Shown: positions 43,601-52,740 of the stretch, piece by piece
How the letters are laid out: each line of letters begins with the position of its first letter
Position numbering within the stretch: position 1 is the first letter of the stretch
Assembly: GCA_021108395.1 (NCBI GenBank)
Contig: JAIOQZ010000035.1
Span: forward strand, 1-64,000
DNA: 64,000 nt
Source: Candidatus Cloacimonadota bacterium
Lineage (GTDB): Bacteria; Cloacimonadota; Cloacimonadia; Cloacimonadales; JAIOQZ01
Direction: 5' to 3'
The notes under the pieces: model-generated
Databases searched by the model: none
Told to the model about the DNA's origin: nothing
What the model saw: the letters and a program-made list of their open reading frames with translations, nothing else
Position numbers and translations under genes: made by a program

Positions 43601-46600
43601 TATTGCCCACTACATCCACATTCACAATATCGATGTAGGTGGTGTCGCTCACCTCGAACCAGAAACGCACATAGCTGATTTCGTCGTGCGAAGGAACAGC
43701 GTTGCTGCTGGATATTTTGCGATAGGCGTCGTTGTCGAGCAGCGGTATGCGGAATATTCGGAATCCCTTGCTGTTGGCGCTTTCCAGATAGTCAGCGCCA
43801 GACAGATCGAACGAGTACTCGAAGTAGCGGTTGGCCAGGTCGAGCGAGCCGTTGGCGTCCAGGTCTTCCGTGTCGAGCTGTTTGTTGCCCTCGGTACCGT
43901 TGATGTGAGGGAACTCACCGCCAACCTTGTCGTTGTCGAAGTCATCTTCGGGGTCATCGCCAGGCTGGCCGTTGCGGATGCCGTCAAGGCCGACATCTTC
44001 GACATAGTCGTAGATGCCGTCGCCGTCACCGCCGTTCTTGCCGTCCTCGATGTTGAGAACGCCCAGTCCACCGAACTCGACGTAGAAATCCTCGCTGATG
44101 TCGCCCATATCGATGTGCATTATCACGGGGTTTTGCGACTGTGTGGCGTCAACACGCACCATCACCTCGATGTACTTTTTCTCACTGAAGTCGAGGCGGT
44201 TGCCCACATATTTCATCAGTCCGCCCCAATAGCGCAACTGGGAGCCGGGCATCTGTAACCCCGATGGAATAACCTTGCATCGAAGCAGTGACACCCGTTC
44301 GTCCTGCTCATTTTCTGTGAGCAAGCTGTCTTCGTACACCTCACGGGCATATACGTCAGGCGGATTCCACCATTTGGTTTCGGCTCGCGGCAGGCTTGTA
44401 TCGTGCGGGGCGGAGCCAAGCACCCAACCGGAGCGGGAAGAACCAAACGGAAAAACCGAGAGGATGGACTCCATGTCTTCGAGATAAGCCTCCGGGTCGT
44501 CTTTCTTGTCGGGATCGCCGTAAATTGTCGGCAGATTGAGAGCCACCTCGCCCGACAGGCTCACCTCCGATTCCTCGTCGGTTCGTATCAGAGGAATGAG
44601 GTCAACCAGGCGAGTCATGAATGGCGGGTTGAAGCTGATCTCGCCATCCAGGTCGGCTAATATCTGCGTACGGTTCTCGTTGCCGATTCTGGGACGCTTG
44701 TCCTCGACTCTTTCCGAGTGATAGATAAATGTAGTGCCCAGACGGGCGTTCTCGTTGAACTTCAACTCGGCGCGAAATCCGGCCATTGTCTTCGATTCGA
44801 CAGCGAACATCGGTTTGTATTCGAAGTCGATGACGATGTCGGCGTCGGGGTCTTTGCCCTCTGGAGTGAGAAAGGTGATGTTGCCGAAGTCATAATCGAC
44901 GATATAATCGACGTTCTCCTTGAGCGTACGGCCGTTCACGGTCACCTTGACGCTGCCCTTGAGCACGTTCATCTGGTTGAGCGAAATCTGATCGCGGCCG
45001 ATGTCGCCGGTGGCGTACATATAGATGTCGAATTCGTCGTAACTAACGTATTCACGTTCTTCGAGATAGATTATCTCATCACCGAGCGAGTAGAACGGCT
45101 CGATAAAGGGGTAGATGACGTACCCGCCGGTGAGGCTAATTGTGTCGTCATCGCCGTTGATGAGAGTGTCGCCGTTCGAGTCGAGCCGCAGATAGTCGAT
45201 ATAACGGTCGCCAACCGTGCCCGTGATCACAGCGCTGGGCACGTTGAAGTTGAATGTGTTGTCTTCATTGACGGTGTAAACGTTGAAGCTGAACCCGTCG
45301 TTCTTCACGTTCTGCATGGGCAGCTTGTAGATGTTGCGCATCTGCAGGTTCCAGGTCGAGTCGCCGACTTCCTGATTGCCCACCCTCAACATGCGCACGG
45401 TCAGGTCGCTCTCGCTCGGATTGCCAATCTGCTGCCCACCCACTGTGGTGAACACAGCGCCGATCGAGTAGTTGTCGTTGATCTGCCGATTCAGCGCCAC
45501 ATAGCCCACGTCGTAGTTCACGACGTAGTCGGTACCTTCGATAAGCTCCTCGAAATTGTAAACGTTGGGATCGTCGGGATCGAGGCTGTGACCCGTGATG
45601 GTGATGATCTCGTCGTTGTCATAGATGTAGTCGTCGAGGTATAGGCGAACACTGCCGTTGGCGGGAAGCAGGTCGCCCCCCATGATAACCCAGTCGCCAC
45701 CTACGGTCTGGATGGCGTTGCCGCTCCAGGTGGGCGGCGCTCCCTGTTCGCTTCCATCGTGAATCGAGTACAGCAGATATGGATCGTCGAGGTAGTAGTG
45801 AGTGCGGAGAACGAAGTCAACCGAGCCGATGGTGATCGAGTCGGCTTCGCTCGAACCGGTGAGGCGTTTGCTGGTTTTCTCGCCCTCTTCCTTGCCCACG
45901 ATGGTTATCAGCTCGAGATAGCCGATCTTGAGGCGGCTTTTCACTCCGAACAGGCTTTCGGAGGAAGCCGAGTAGCCTATGTAGGTGGTCGAAGGCAGGG
46001 ACAGCGAGATGTTGCCCGCCTCGATTTCCTGAAAGATTTCGTCCTCGGTGCCAACGTATTTTATCTCTATCTCGTTGGGATTGGAGAGCGTCTCCTCGCT
46101 GATCGAGGTGTGGTTCACATTGACGTGTATCTTGTCGCCGATGGTGCCGCGCAAACGCAGCCGCAGTTCCTGCTTCATCTCGAGGTCGAAATCCTGCCGC
46201 TGATCGGCTTCGTCGAGCCCGGCGTTTTCGTGTACGGTGCTGCTGCCGGCGAAGGTGAGCTTCTGGCTGCCGTCGATGGAGAGACGCGCCGTGGTGCCCA
46301 GCACACGACGGAACGGCTTTGGAATAGCCTGGCGCGGCAGCTCGATCTCTATCTCGCTGAAGATACCCGTGCCAGAATCGCGATCCTCGTCCTGTAGCAC
46401 CTCATAGACGTTCTTGCGCAGCAGTTGGTGAAACCGCGCCCGCGTACTCGATTGAAGGTAGCTGTCGAAGCTCATGCTGCGCGGCCTGGCCAATTGCCTG
46501 CCGGCAAGCGTTGGCGCCAGCAATATGCGGCTGAACCGACGTTGCGGAATCACAGCCGTTTCCACCACGAATTTATCGGCAAAGTAGCTGCGCAGCGAGG

Positions 46601-46775
46601 TGAATCGCAGGCCGCGGTGATATTTATACACGTCAACCTCGTTCTCCACAATCGGCTGATAACCTTCGAGATAGAACTTTGGAAGGAACACCTCGGCGGA
46701 AAGCCCCGCAGCCAAAGTCAGGCAACAAAGCAACAGCAAAAGACGCGAGCGCGAAAGGTGAGGTTTGATAATCAT
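40626..46775 (-). CDS. sprA: SprA/Sov-type T9SS outer-membrane translocon
   Basis: A 2049-residue protein (family about 2000-2500). It has a signal peptide (MIIKPHLSRSRLLLLLCCLTLAAGLSA) and SprA N-terminal modules with LSIDGSQKLTFAGSS and DLEMKQELRLRLRGTIGDKIHVNVNH (about 160-220). A long array of strand-rich segments is interrupted by an acidic Pro/Glu/Asp-rich stretch near residues 1660-1760, and the C-terminus is a barrel strand ending LSVWVQILF. In Bacteroidota SprA forms the giant 36-strand pore through which sorting-domain proteins leave. ATG 46775 overlaps the coaX stop codon (ATGA) and is preferred to a TTG at 46796. No gldK/L/M/N, porT or porU homologue is in the window. Confidence 0.92.
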   Translation of the reverse strand: MIIKPHLSRSRLLLLLCCLTLAAGLSAEVFLPKFYLEGYQPIVENEVDVYKYHRGLRFTSLRSYFADKFVVETAVIPQRRFSRILLAPTLAGRQLARPRSMSFDSYLQSSTRARFHQLLRKNVYEVLQDEDRDSGTGIFSEIEIELPRQAIPKPFRRVLGTTARLSIDGSQKLTFAGSSTVHENAGLDEADQRQDFDLEMKQELRLRLRGTIGDKIHVNVNHTSISEETLSNPNEIEIKYVGTEDEIFQEIEAGNISLSLPSTTYIGYSASSESLFGVKSRLKIGYLELITIVGKEEGEKTSKRLTGSSEADSITIGSVDFVLRTHYYLDDPYLLYSIHDGSEQGAPPTWSGNAIQTVGGDWVIMGGDLLPANGSVRLYLDDYIYDNDEIITITGHSLDPDDPNVYNFEELIEGTDYVVNYDVGYVALNRQINDNYSIGAVFTTVGGQQIGNPSESDLTVRMLRVGNQEVGDSTWNLQMRNIYKLPMQNVKNDGFSFNVYTVNEDNTFNFNVPSAVITGTVGDRYIDYLRLDSNGDTLINGDDDTISLTGGYVIYPFIEPFYSLGDEIIYLEEREYVSYDEFDIYMYATGDIGRDQISLNQMNVLKGSVKVTVNGRTLKENVDYIVDYDFGNITFLTPEGKDPDADIVIDFEYKPMFAVESKTMAGFRAELKFNENARLGTTFIYHSERVEDKRPRIGNENRTQILADLDGEISFNPPFMTRLVDLIPLIRTDEESEVSLSGEVALNLPTIYGDPDKKDDPEAYLEDMESILSVFPFGSSRSGWVLGSAPHDTSLPRAETKWWNPPDVYAREVYEDSLLTENEQDERVSLLRCKVIPSGLQMPGSQLRYWGGLMKYVGNRLDFSEKKYIEVMVRVDATQSQNPVIMHIDMGDISEDFYVEFGGLGVLNIEDGKNGGDGDGIYDYVEDVGLDGIRNGQPGDDPEDDFDNDKVGGEFPHINGTEGNKQLDTEDLDANGSLDLANRYFEYSFDLSGADYLESANSKGFRIFRIPLLDNDAYRKISSSNAVPSHDEISYVRFWFEVSDTTYIDIVNVDVVGNKWESQPIREVGDFITDLDVSEIVLDSNNESIQEGITDNIENPHYTAPPETTDKEEGIETLEQSLVVDYTNLYPGHYGMVRQKFRDSYNLLTYGKVRFFVYPELLQDVIYPDSLELLLRLGADSLNFYEVSIKLEPYSYDMNASPGSSKMPRSLWYDFEIDFTELTRLKVINDDVYAVVADTVDNITYRRVRNPTLSNIREMSLGVRIPDESEPFSGRIYFNDIRVAEPFDDLGYAARTSFTANFADFISFTATLSWQTPNFYTITSRGRGNTNTSQEEKIDLSMSNRYSMHKFFPAEWGLSIPLSLTYSQVERKPRYKASSDMLVADLSPEEQEEQTARTERRSASIGISQNRMPSNWLLAYTVKNTTLNGDISQTYTTGPTQRDTTLAYTEKFTYNLDIPREKVGLSLWGDYKIYFIPQSFRNSYTFKASFPRRWRTEKQTSGEYEWVPVSQTVNTRTLDTSNTITFDMLSDLRSTFTLTTNRNLLWKNYWKNVNIGREKNRRQDFDIRYDPAHFESVLAWGVALNVKYNERQTETVLNNPDTGLKESEFKYTGDVSRMFDVDITLKNRDMLNSLIALFGGEAVNMRSTESPSRYIPPERGIEEGDDHPFDPVDDGMKGGRGEPPEDSPDEPLPGDEQPPPFLPALPEDENIGDERDPQEKPKPLEEGDEKPVDGEGEQEPEVAEESGFNPLVKMLQYVARLDNIQFSWTNTYGTNFDEREDSPELLYQISIPHVLDGEDIVQKNNDDTFSASTSLPIFDNLSTRWNYSYTITRHYSNSTKQEITQVFPNVTATLGQFENMIGLSDYLSNSSFSSAYVLTRKESGVMNWDKPQTTNITNAFNPLLSWTGNWVIDLVTSASYSLNTTRNITHLETDRIRVSNEQRINVHLVHRLSAAQGIKLPFFKRWIFKNEFTTTFDVTYERKQTTSDTGATQQTDLNNKSYKFRLGGAYNFHRNIEGGSTVTYDWTHDLKRDMKIKTFGLSVWVQILF

Positions 46776-47557
46776 GCAGTGGAGGAGTGGTTGCAAATCA
46801 GGTGCAGTCCGTCAAGGGTGAGTGTCTTGTCCACACGGTCGATGGTGCGGCTGAGATCGCACACGACCGAGGCGATACCGCCGGTGCCGATGGCGTATAT
46901 CTCGCCGAGATGGGCATATTCCTGCCGGATGCGGTCGATGAATCCATCAATCATGAAAGCGCTGCCGGAGAGAATGCCGGAAAGCAGCGCGTCGCGTGTG
47001 GTGGTGCCCAGCAATTGCCGAGGTGGTTCGAGCTCGACGTGAGCCAGCAGGGCTGCTTTCTCGAACAGGTGCCCCGATGCAGTAAGAACGCCGGGCGCGA
47101 TTATCACTCCGTGAAAATACCCGTCGGCGCCGACTAACTGTATGGTCGTGGCGGTACCAAAGTCGCAGACTGCACAAGGACGCTGATATTTCCTCCAGGC
47201 GGCGTATGCGTTGACAATGAGATCTGCCCCGATGCAGCCGGGATCTGTGATTGGAAAGCTCAGGCCAAGCTCTGAGTGGCCACTCACCACCACCAGCCTG
47301 CAACCGAAATATTTATTGATCATTTGGGAAAATGCGCGGGTAATGTCGGGCACAACCGAGGCCAGGGCGCAGATGTCGAAATCACGCGGGTTGATGGCGG
47401 CGGTGTGCAGCAGATCGCTCATCAGGCAATAGTGTTCATCCCCGGTGCGGCGCTTGTCGGTGGCCAGTCGCCATTGATGTGCGAGTGAGCCACCTGTATA
47501 AACGCCGACAACGGTGTGCGTGTTGCCGACATCAAAGACGAGACTGCGTTGATTCAT
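46772..47557 (-). CDS. coaX: Type III pantothenate kinase
   Basis: A 261-residue CoaX-type kinase, phosphorylating pantothenate in the first step of coenzyme A synthesis. Visible are the ASKHA phosphate-binding start MNQRSLVFDVGNTHTVVGVY, VVPDITRAFSQM, the conserved PGCIGADLIVNAYAAW with the catalytic Asp, VCDFGTATTIQLVGADGYFHGVIIAPGVLTASGHLFEKAALLAHVEL and the IGTGGIASVV loop near the end. ATG 47557 fits the family; a TTG 18 bases upstream is less likely. It overlaps sprA. Confidence 0.94.
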   Translation of the reverse strand: MNQRSLVFDVGNTHTVVGVYTGGSLAHQWRLATDKRRTGDEHYCLMSDLLHTAAINPRDFDICALASVVPDITRAFSQMINKYFGCRLVVVSGHSELGLSFPITDPGCIGADLIVNAYAAWRKYQRPCAVCDFGTATTIQLVGADGYFHGVIIAPGVLTASGHLFEKAALLAHVELEPPRQLLGTTTRDALLSGILSGSAFMIDGFIDRIRQEYAHLGEIYAIGTGGIASVVCDLSRTIDRVDKTLTLDGLHLICNHSSTA

Positions 47558-47618
47558 AGATTGCAGAGTTGGCAACGACGCACTTTACGTCAAGAAAAGA
47601 TTGGGCCTTTTCGCATGA

Positions 47619-48716
47619 CTATTGCACGTAAACGTCACCGTATCCCCAGAATTGGATATCGGGTTGCGAGTCGCCGCCTGCAAAATAGTATAGAACCCGC
47701 AGCAATTGGTGGGTGTAGGCGCTGCTGTTCCACAGCAGTGAATGCCGGCCATAAGTCAGTGGCTCCCCCAGCAGCAGCACATCGAGGATGTCGCCCTGCT
47801 GGTTCACCGTCATCACGGTTACATCGAGGTCGGAGGTTGTCAGTTCAAAACCGAGATGAACGAGGTCAACCGCCGGGTTAGGCCACGCCGGAAACAGTTG
47901 ATCTTCGAGATCTTCGCTCCAGGGCGACACGCTGTGCTCGACAGGGCCGAACATCTCGCCGGCACCCTCGTTGTCGATAGCCTCGACCCAGTAGAAGTAG
48001 GTGCAGTATTCCACGCGGAAGTCGTCGAACCAGGTGTAGTTCTGCTGTTCCTGGCTGTCGCCGGCGCCGGGAATGATGTGGTTGGCGGTAAGGCGGATGG
48101 CCTGGCCGGTATCTATGGCGTCCACCGATTCCCCCCGCCAGACATGAAACCCCTGGTTATCGGCCTCGTACATAGTACTCCAGTGTACTGTCACTTCGCG
48201 ATCGTAGCTGCTTACCCAAAGATTGAATACCCAGGCGTCCCGTTCTCCAGGCGCATCGAAGCTGTGTAACAGCCAGTCACGCGGGTCAACTTCTCCTGTC
48301 AGGTTGCCATTTTCGTCCCTGGCGGTGATGCCATCCCAATTTTGCAGGTAGAAATCGAAAAAAGGCACCGGCGTGTGTTTCGGCAACCATGTATCGGCGT
48401 TGACGACACTGCCCTCTTCGGTATAGATGTGGGCGTCGATGGCGTGCTGCCCCAGTTCGCATTCCTGCACCTGCCACATCCACTCGAACGGCGCTTCCCA
48501 GTCTGTGGCGACGAGAGCTTCGTCGAGGTAAAAGGTAGCGTGAGTGGCGTTCAAATCGGCGCCAACGCCAAGCTGCACCAGCAGCGAGTCATCGTAGATG
48601 TACTGCGTATCTTCGAGCAGGAAGCGAACAGCCTCGTCCTTTGACTCGGTGGCAGACCTACAGCCGGTCGTCAGCAGCAGCGCCACGACAATTACGCATA
48701 GCCACGCCAGGCGCAT
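47619..48716 (-). CDS. Putative lipoprotein with beta-rich body and degenerate sorting-like tail
   Basis: A 365-residue exported protein. The N-terminus MRLAWLCVIVVALLLTTGCRS ends in a lipobox-like LTTGC (Cys19), slightly off consensus. Residues about 140-265 include an FN3-like unit that in T9SS proteins precedes the tail (VTVHWSTMYEADNQGFHVWRGE...YTWFDDFRVEYCTYFYWVEAID). The last 90 residues resemble the sorting domain but start PAWPNPAVDLVHLGFEL instead of NPFNP and lack the basic end, so cleavage and export through the T9SS are doubtful. It sits between ruvB and coaX in one operon. Confidence 0.75.
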   Translation of the reverse strand: MRLAWLCVIVVALLLTTGCRSATESKDEAVRFLLEDTQYIYDDSLLVQLGVGADLNATHATFYLDEALVATDWEAPFEWMWQVQECELGQHAIDAHIYTEEGSVVNADTWLPKHTPVPFFDFYLQNWDGITARDENGNLTGEVDPRDWLLHSFDAPGERDAWVFNLWVSSYDREVTVHWSTMYEADNQGFHVWRGESVDAIDTGQAIRLTANHIIPGAGDSQEQQNYTWFDDFRVEYCTYFYWVEAIDNEGAGEMFGPVEHSVSPWSEDLEDQLFPAWPNPAVDLVHLGFELTTSDLDVTVMTVNQQGDILDVLLLGEPLTYGRHSLLWNSSAYTHQLLRVLYYFAGGDSQPDIQFWGYGDVYVQ

Positions 48717-48717
48717 A

Positions 48718-49746
48718 TTAATCCTCGTTCTCGAAGAGTGAGGGTTGTTCGCTGTGCGGTTGCAATCCGAAATGCCGGTATGCTTTGGCTGTCACCTTGC
48801 GGCCGGAGGTGGTGCGCATGAGAAACCCCTGCTGCACAAGATATGGCTCATAGATTTCTTCGACTGTCCCCGCATCTTCGCCAATCGCCACCGCCAGGGT
48901 CTTCAGCCCCACCGGCCCGCCGCTGTAGTTCTCGATGATTGTGTGCAGCAGGCGTTTGTCCATATCGTCCAGCCCGACGTGGTCAACATTGAGCATGGCC
49001 AGCGCCTTGCGGGCAATGTCGCCGTTGACGTCGCCATCGGCGCGAATCTGGGCGTAGTCGCGTACACGGCGAAGCAGGCGATTGGCCACTCGTGGGGTGC
49101 CCCGCGAGCGGCGGGCGATCTCGCAAATGCCGTCTTCGTCGATGGGCACGTTCATCAGCCCGGCAGAGCGCTCGACGATGTGGCGGATGCTGGCTTCGTC
49201 ATAGTAGTCGAGCCGCAATACAATGCCAAACCTCGCCCGCATGGGAGCGGTGAGCAGCCCGGCGCGAGTGGTGGCGCCCACCAACGTGAATGGTTCGAGG
49301 TCGATGTTCAGCGCTCTGGCGCTGGGACCGGAATCGATGACGATTTCCATGCGAAAATCCTCAATGGCCGGATACATGTATTCTTCGATGACGTGATTGA
49401 GCCGATGTATCTCGTCGATAAAGAGAACGTCGCTGCGCTGAAGGTTGGTGAGAATGCCGGCGAGATCGGAAGGCTTTTCGAGCACAGGCCCCGAGGTGAG
49501 GCGCATCTCCGAGCCAAGCTCACGGGCAATGATGTGCGCCAGGGTGGTTTTGCCCAGCCCGGGCGGGCCATAAAAAAGAACGTGGTCAAGTGGTTCGCCG
49601 CGCAACTTGGCAGCCTGCACCGAGATGTGCAGAATTTCCTTCAGTTTGTCTTGGCCAACAAACTCGTCGAGCGAGCGTGGCCGCAGAGTTCGATCGAAAT
49701 CCCTTTCGCCGTGCAGAGGTTCGGGGGCGCTGATGCGTTCGAGCAT
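48718..49746 (-). CDS. ruvB: Holliday junction branch migration ATPase RuvB
   Basis: A 342-residue AAA+ motor that drives branch migration with RuvA. Motifs seen are [18 protein letters not shown], Walker [12 protein letters not shown], Walker [10 protein letters not shown], the RuvB hairpin region [14 protein letters not shown]-like ([39 protein letters not shown]), and the winged-helix end with [15 protein letters not shown] and [19 protein letters not shown]. ruvA and ruvC are not nearby. First gene of the ruvB - lipoprotein - coaX - sprA operon. Confidence 0.97.
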   Translation of the reverse strand: MLERISAPEPLHGERDFDRTLRPRSLDEFVGQDKLKEILHISVQAAKLRGEPLDHVLFYGPPGLGKTTLAHIIARELGSEMRLTSGPVLEKPSDLAGILTNLQRSDVLFIDEIHRLNHVIEEYMYPAIEDFRMEIVIDSGPSARALNIDLEPFTLVGATTRAGLLTAPMRARFGIVLRLDYYDEASIRHIVERSAGLMNVPIDEDGICEIARRSRGTPRVANRLLRRVRDYAQIRADGDVNGDIARKALAMLNVDHVGLDDMDKRLLHTIIENYSGGPVGLKTLAVAIGEDAGTVEEIYEPYLVQQGFLMRTTSGRKVTAKAYRHFGLQPHSEQPSLFENED

Positions 49747-49839
49747 GAAATCCTCAATATGTCATTTTGAAAAATAGTGTGCAGCTGCCTGTTGGCGTCA
49801 AGCAATTTCGGGTGTTCAATCGGAAATATGGCATATTAC

Positions 49840-49867
49840 TTGACAATGGTGCGCTCATCTGTAATGT
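49840..49867 (+). promoter_or_regulatory. Candidate promoter for the cheR operon
   Basis: TTGACA at 49840-49845, 16 bases, TAATGT at 49862-49867. It points toward the small reading frame at 49920 and cheR, and lies in the divergent gap with ruvB. Confidence 0.5.
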
Positions 49868-49919
49868 ATAGGTTCAATAGTTTACCGACAGGCGATACGA
49901 GAAACGAGATGGAGGAAAC

Positions 49920-50057
49920 TTGGCCCAAAGCCTTATGCAGCAAGCCATCGGCGACAATGCCGAAGTTATAAATGACAGCTTTCGCCTTGACATTCTGACC
50001 CAGTGTGCAACATTGTTTTCACGGCATGGCGTAAAACGCCATCGTCACCAGAAGTAA
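49920..50057 (+). CDS. Possible 45-residue leader protein upstream of cheR
   Basis: A TTG codon four bases after GGAGG opens a 45-codon frame (beginning MAQSLMQQAIGDNAEVIN, ending in His/Arg/Lys) that stops 12 bases before the cheR ATG. The ribosome-binding site is better than that of cheR itself, which suggests real translation and possible coupling. No family is recognised, there is no signal peptide, and a non-ATG start makes it uncertain. Confidence 0.4.
   Translation: MAQSLMQQAIGDNAEVINDSFRLDILTQCATLFSRHGVKRHRHQK
50026..50042. promoter_or_regulatory. Hairpin just upstream of the cheR ribosome-binding site
   Basis: ATGGCGT-AAA-ACGCCAT is a perfect 7-bp stem at the end of the small leader frame, 18 bases before the cheR GGGA site. 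It could influence cheR translation depending on ribosome passage; no T-run follows. Confidence 0.4.
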
Positions 50058-50069
50058 AACGGGAATATT

Positions 50070-50942
50070 ATGCATTCTTCCAAGATTGTGTTGAACCATG
50101 ACGAGTTCGTTTGTTTACGAGAGTATATTCATAAGGAATGCGGCATTCCAATCGGGGATGACAGCGCCAGCCTTATCGAGAGTCGGCTTGCGCGGTTGGT
50201 CATGGAAACCGATTGTGCAGACTTCCGCGAGTTCTACAAGAAAGCGAAGCATGACGAGTCGAAAAAGCTTCGCAACAAAATAATCGATGCGATGACCACC
50301 CATGAAACCTTGTGGTTCCGCGACTCAAAACCCTGGGACATCATCCGCGACGTCATTATTCCCCAATTCATCGCCGACCTTAAATCGGGGCGCAAGCAGC
50401 GCATCCATGTGTGGTCGGCGGCGGCCAGCACCGGCCAGGAGCCATATTCATTCGCCATGCTGCTACATGAAGCGCTGCAAAAAGACCTGAACGCCTCCGC
50501 CTCCCAGTTTCACATCCTGGGTACGGACATCTCTCCCAGCGCGCTGTATATGGCCTACTCGGGGCGCTACAACAACACCGATATGCTGCAAGGCATGAAG
50601 CCAGGCTACAAAGAACGCTGTTTTGAGCAAAGCGGCCAAGTGTATCAGCTCATCGACACTATTCGCCAAATGGTCGAATTCAAGAAGTTCGACCTCATGC
50701 GCGACTTCGCACCCATCAACACCTGCGATCTCATTTTCTGCCGCAACGTCTCAATGTATTTCTCGTCGAAGCACAAAAGCAAGCTCTATCGCAAACTCTA
50801 CGAAAAACTCGGCAAGGACGGCTACCTGATCATCGGTTCATCCGAAAGCTTGATGGGTTATTCCGAAGATTTCGAGCAACTGAGCTACAAACAAACCCCG
50901 TATTTCAGGCCCAAAAAAATTGAGCGTCAGCATGAAAATTAA
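50070..50942 (+). CDS. cheR: Chemotaxis protein methyltransferase CheR
   Basis: A 290-residue SAM-dependent enzyme that methylates glutamates of chemoreceptors for adaptation. It has the helical N-terminal domain (about 1-75) with a conserved LIESRLARLV segment, the catalytic motif TTHETLWFRD (family TTNETxFFR), the SAM loop VWSAAASTGQEPYSFAML, ILGTDISPSAL, and the end block DLIFCRNVSMYFSSKHKSKLYRKLYEKLGKDGYLIIGSSESL. Other che genes are not in the window. With a flagellar cluster 2 kb away, motility control is the natural role. Confidence 0.95.
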   Translation: MHSSKIVLNHDEFVCLREYIHKECGIPIGDDSASLIESRLARLVMETDCADFREFYKKAKHDESKKLRNKIIDAMTTHETLWFRDSKPWDIIRDVIIPQFIADLKSGRKQRIHVWSAAASTGQEPYSFAMLLHEALQKDLNASASQFHILGTDISPSALYMAYSGRYNNTDMLQGMKPGYKERCFEQSGQVYQLIDTIRQMVEFKKFDLMRDFAPINTCDLIFCRNVSMYFSSKHKSKLYRKLYEKLGKDGYLIIGSSESLMGYSEDFEQLSYKQTPYFRPKKIERQHEN

Positions 50943-50984
50943 CCTGCGGACTACCGCTAACTATAACAAACATAGGAATTGACT

Positions 50985-51839
50985 ATGTATCGAAACTCGA
51001 TCCTGCAACGCCTGAACAAGGTGGGCGAAGCGCCCACTATGCTGACGATCTCGCTCGAGATTGACCGCCTTATCCGAGACCCGAACACCTCCGCCGCGCA
51101 GATTGGCCGCGTCATCCGCCTCGATCCGGCGCTCACGGGTAAGGTTCTCAAGATCGCCAACTCCGCCATTTACGCTACGCGCCACCGCATCGTGAGCCTG
51201 CAACAGGCCATCGCTCGTCTCGGCTTCTCCGAGATTCGGCGCATCACGATGTCCATCGCGGTCATAAACAGCTTCAAGAGCTACTTCGTTGACTACGAGA
51301 AGTTCTGGCTGCACTCGATCACCTGTGCCTATCTATGCACGGCGCTCAACAAGCAAACCAACCGCAAGGCCAACGACGACGAGCTCTACATCAACGGCCT
51401 GCTGCACGACATCGGCGTTCTCGTTCTCGACCAGTACTTCACCACCATCTACAAAAAGGTGTTCGAGATCGCGGTGAAGCGCCGTTTCGATCTGCCACTG
51501 GTGGAGAACAAAATCCTGGGCATCAATCATGCCGAGGTTGGCGCCTTCCTGCTCAATCGCTGGAAGCTGCCCGACCGCGTGGTGAACGTTGTGATGAACC
51601 ACCATCAGCCCCAGAAGCTCGACCCCGAGCACGAAACCCTGGGCAAGATGGTTTATCTGGCCAACTTCATCTGCAACAACCGCGGAATCGACAATGGCTC
51701 GGGTTTCTTCCCCGAGGGCTTCTACGACGACATCTGGGACGAGCTTGGCCTCAGCGTCGAGGATGTGCCGCAGCTCATCGATTCGGTGTTGCTCGAGACC
51801 GAAAAGGCCAAAGAAATCCTCCGTCTGGGCGGCCTTTGA
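50985..51839 (+). CDS. HDOD-domain signalling protein
   Basis: A 284-residue HDOD-domain protein, a catalytically inactive relative of HD phosphohydrolases. The domain (about 10-210) shows TMLTISLEIDRLIRDPNTSAAQIGRVIRLDPALTGKVLKIANSAIYA, IVSLQQAIARLGF and LHDIG-like NGLLHDIGVLVLDQYF. The HD pair is still present (His-Asp in LLHDIG), so activity cannot be ruled out. Such proteins often accompany chemotaxis and flagellar control genes. ATG 50985 has AGGAATT upstream; the TTG six bases earlier is unlikely. It follows cheR by about 40 bases. Confidence 0.88.
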   Translation: MYRNSILQRLNKVGEAPTMLTISLEIDRLIRDPNTSAAQIGRVIRLDPALTGKVLKIANSAIYATRHRIVSLQQAIARLGFSEIRRITMSIAVINSFKSYFVDYEKFWLHSITCAYLCTALNKQTNRKANDDELYINGLLHDIGVLVLDQYFTTIYKKVFEIAVKRRFDLPLVENKILGINHAEVGAFLLNRWKLPDRVVNVVMNHHQPQKLDPEHETLGKMVYLANFICNNRGIDNGSGFFPEGFYDDIWDELGLSVEDVPQLIDSVLLETEKAKEILRLGGL

Positions 51840-51918
51840 TGCCGAAAGCTGGTTTCATTTGCCTGGCAAACCAGCATACTTCGCACACCTTGCAAGAATT
51901 TCTCAGGAGCGCCTGCAC

Positions 51919-52740
51919 ATGCGTTGCATCGCCATTTTTGCGCTGTTATCTGTCTGCATCTCCGTGAATGCCCTACAGGAGAGCTTCGCTGAAGCGCTGA
52001 ACGACCTTCGCGGCGAACTCGCGGCCAATAACGTCCCCGCCGAGTGGTTCGACATGACGGTGCACGATGATCGTTTTCTGCTTCATGCCACGATCGAGGA
52101 TCGGTTCTCCACCGCGGCGGAGCATAAGGTCGATCGCACCGAAGAGAAGTCGCTCGACTGGTATTTCGAGGTGTTTGGCGTGAAGACGAAGGTGAAACTG
52201 GGGCGGGCGTTCATGCAAGACAACATGCCGCTGCTCGACCAGATCGAGACCGACTATGGCATCCACCCAGAGATGGTTTGCGCTGTGCTGGGAATGGAAA
52301 CAAACTTCGCCCAGGAACGCTTCAAGGGCAACTACTATGTATTCAACTCACTTGTCTCGCAATATCTGTTCATGGAACGGCGGCGGCGCTTCGCCCTGCG
52401 CGAACTGACCGCATTCTATCAGTTCTGCGATAAAACAGGGCACGAGCCATATCACTTCGTCGGCTCGTTTGCGGGAGCGAGCGGTTGGGGACAGTTTATC
52501 CCATCCTCGCTGCTCAGTTTCTTCGTGGATGCCTCCGGCAACGATCACGACATCGACATCTATTCGCTCGAAGACAACGTGCACAGCATCGCCAACTACC
52601 TGTCGGGGCACGGACTGAACGCTCAGACTATGGGCAGCCCCGACAAGCGCTATCAAGCCGTGTACGCCTATAATCACAGCGATGCCTATGTGCAGGCGGT
52701 GCTCCATATTTATCAGGCTCTGCGCGCAGAAAAAGAATAG
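51919..52740 (+). CDS. Lytic murein transglycosylase, MltB (GH103) type
   Basis: A 273-residue exported enzyme with signal peptide MRCIAIFALLSVCISVNA. It would cleave peptidoglycan strands, leaving 1,6-anhydromuramic ends. The catalytic glutamate is Glu127 in VCAVLGMETNFAQ; other family blocks are RRFALRELTAFYQFC, FVGSFAGASGWGQFIPSSLLSFFVDASGN, NVHSIANYLSGHGL and AVYAYNHSDAYVQAV. The last fits the GH103 C-terminus. It is read with cheR and the HDOD gene but after a gap of 80 bases with its own AGGAG site. Confidence 0.9.
   Translation: MRCIAIFALLSVCISVNALQESFAEALNDLRGELAANNVPAEWFDMTVHDDRFLLHATIEDRFSTAAEHKVDRTEEKSLDWYFEVFGVKTKVKLGRAFMQDNMPLLDQIETDYGIHPEMVCAVLGMETNFAQERFKGNYYVFNSLVSQYLFMERRRRFALRELTAFYQFCDKTGHEPYHFVGSFAGASGWGQFIPSSLLSFFVDASGNDHDIDIYSLEDNVHSIANYLSGHGLNAQTMGSPDKRYQAVYAYNHSDAYVQAVLHIYQALRAEKE

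Noticed and set aside
49777-49971. A 64-codon plus-strand frame starting MCSCLLASS between ruvB and cheR
   Set aside because: It has no ribosome-binding site and overlaps the predicted promoter; the frame starting at 49920 has a far better site.
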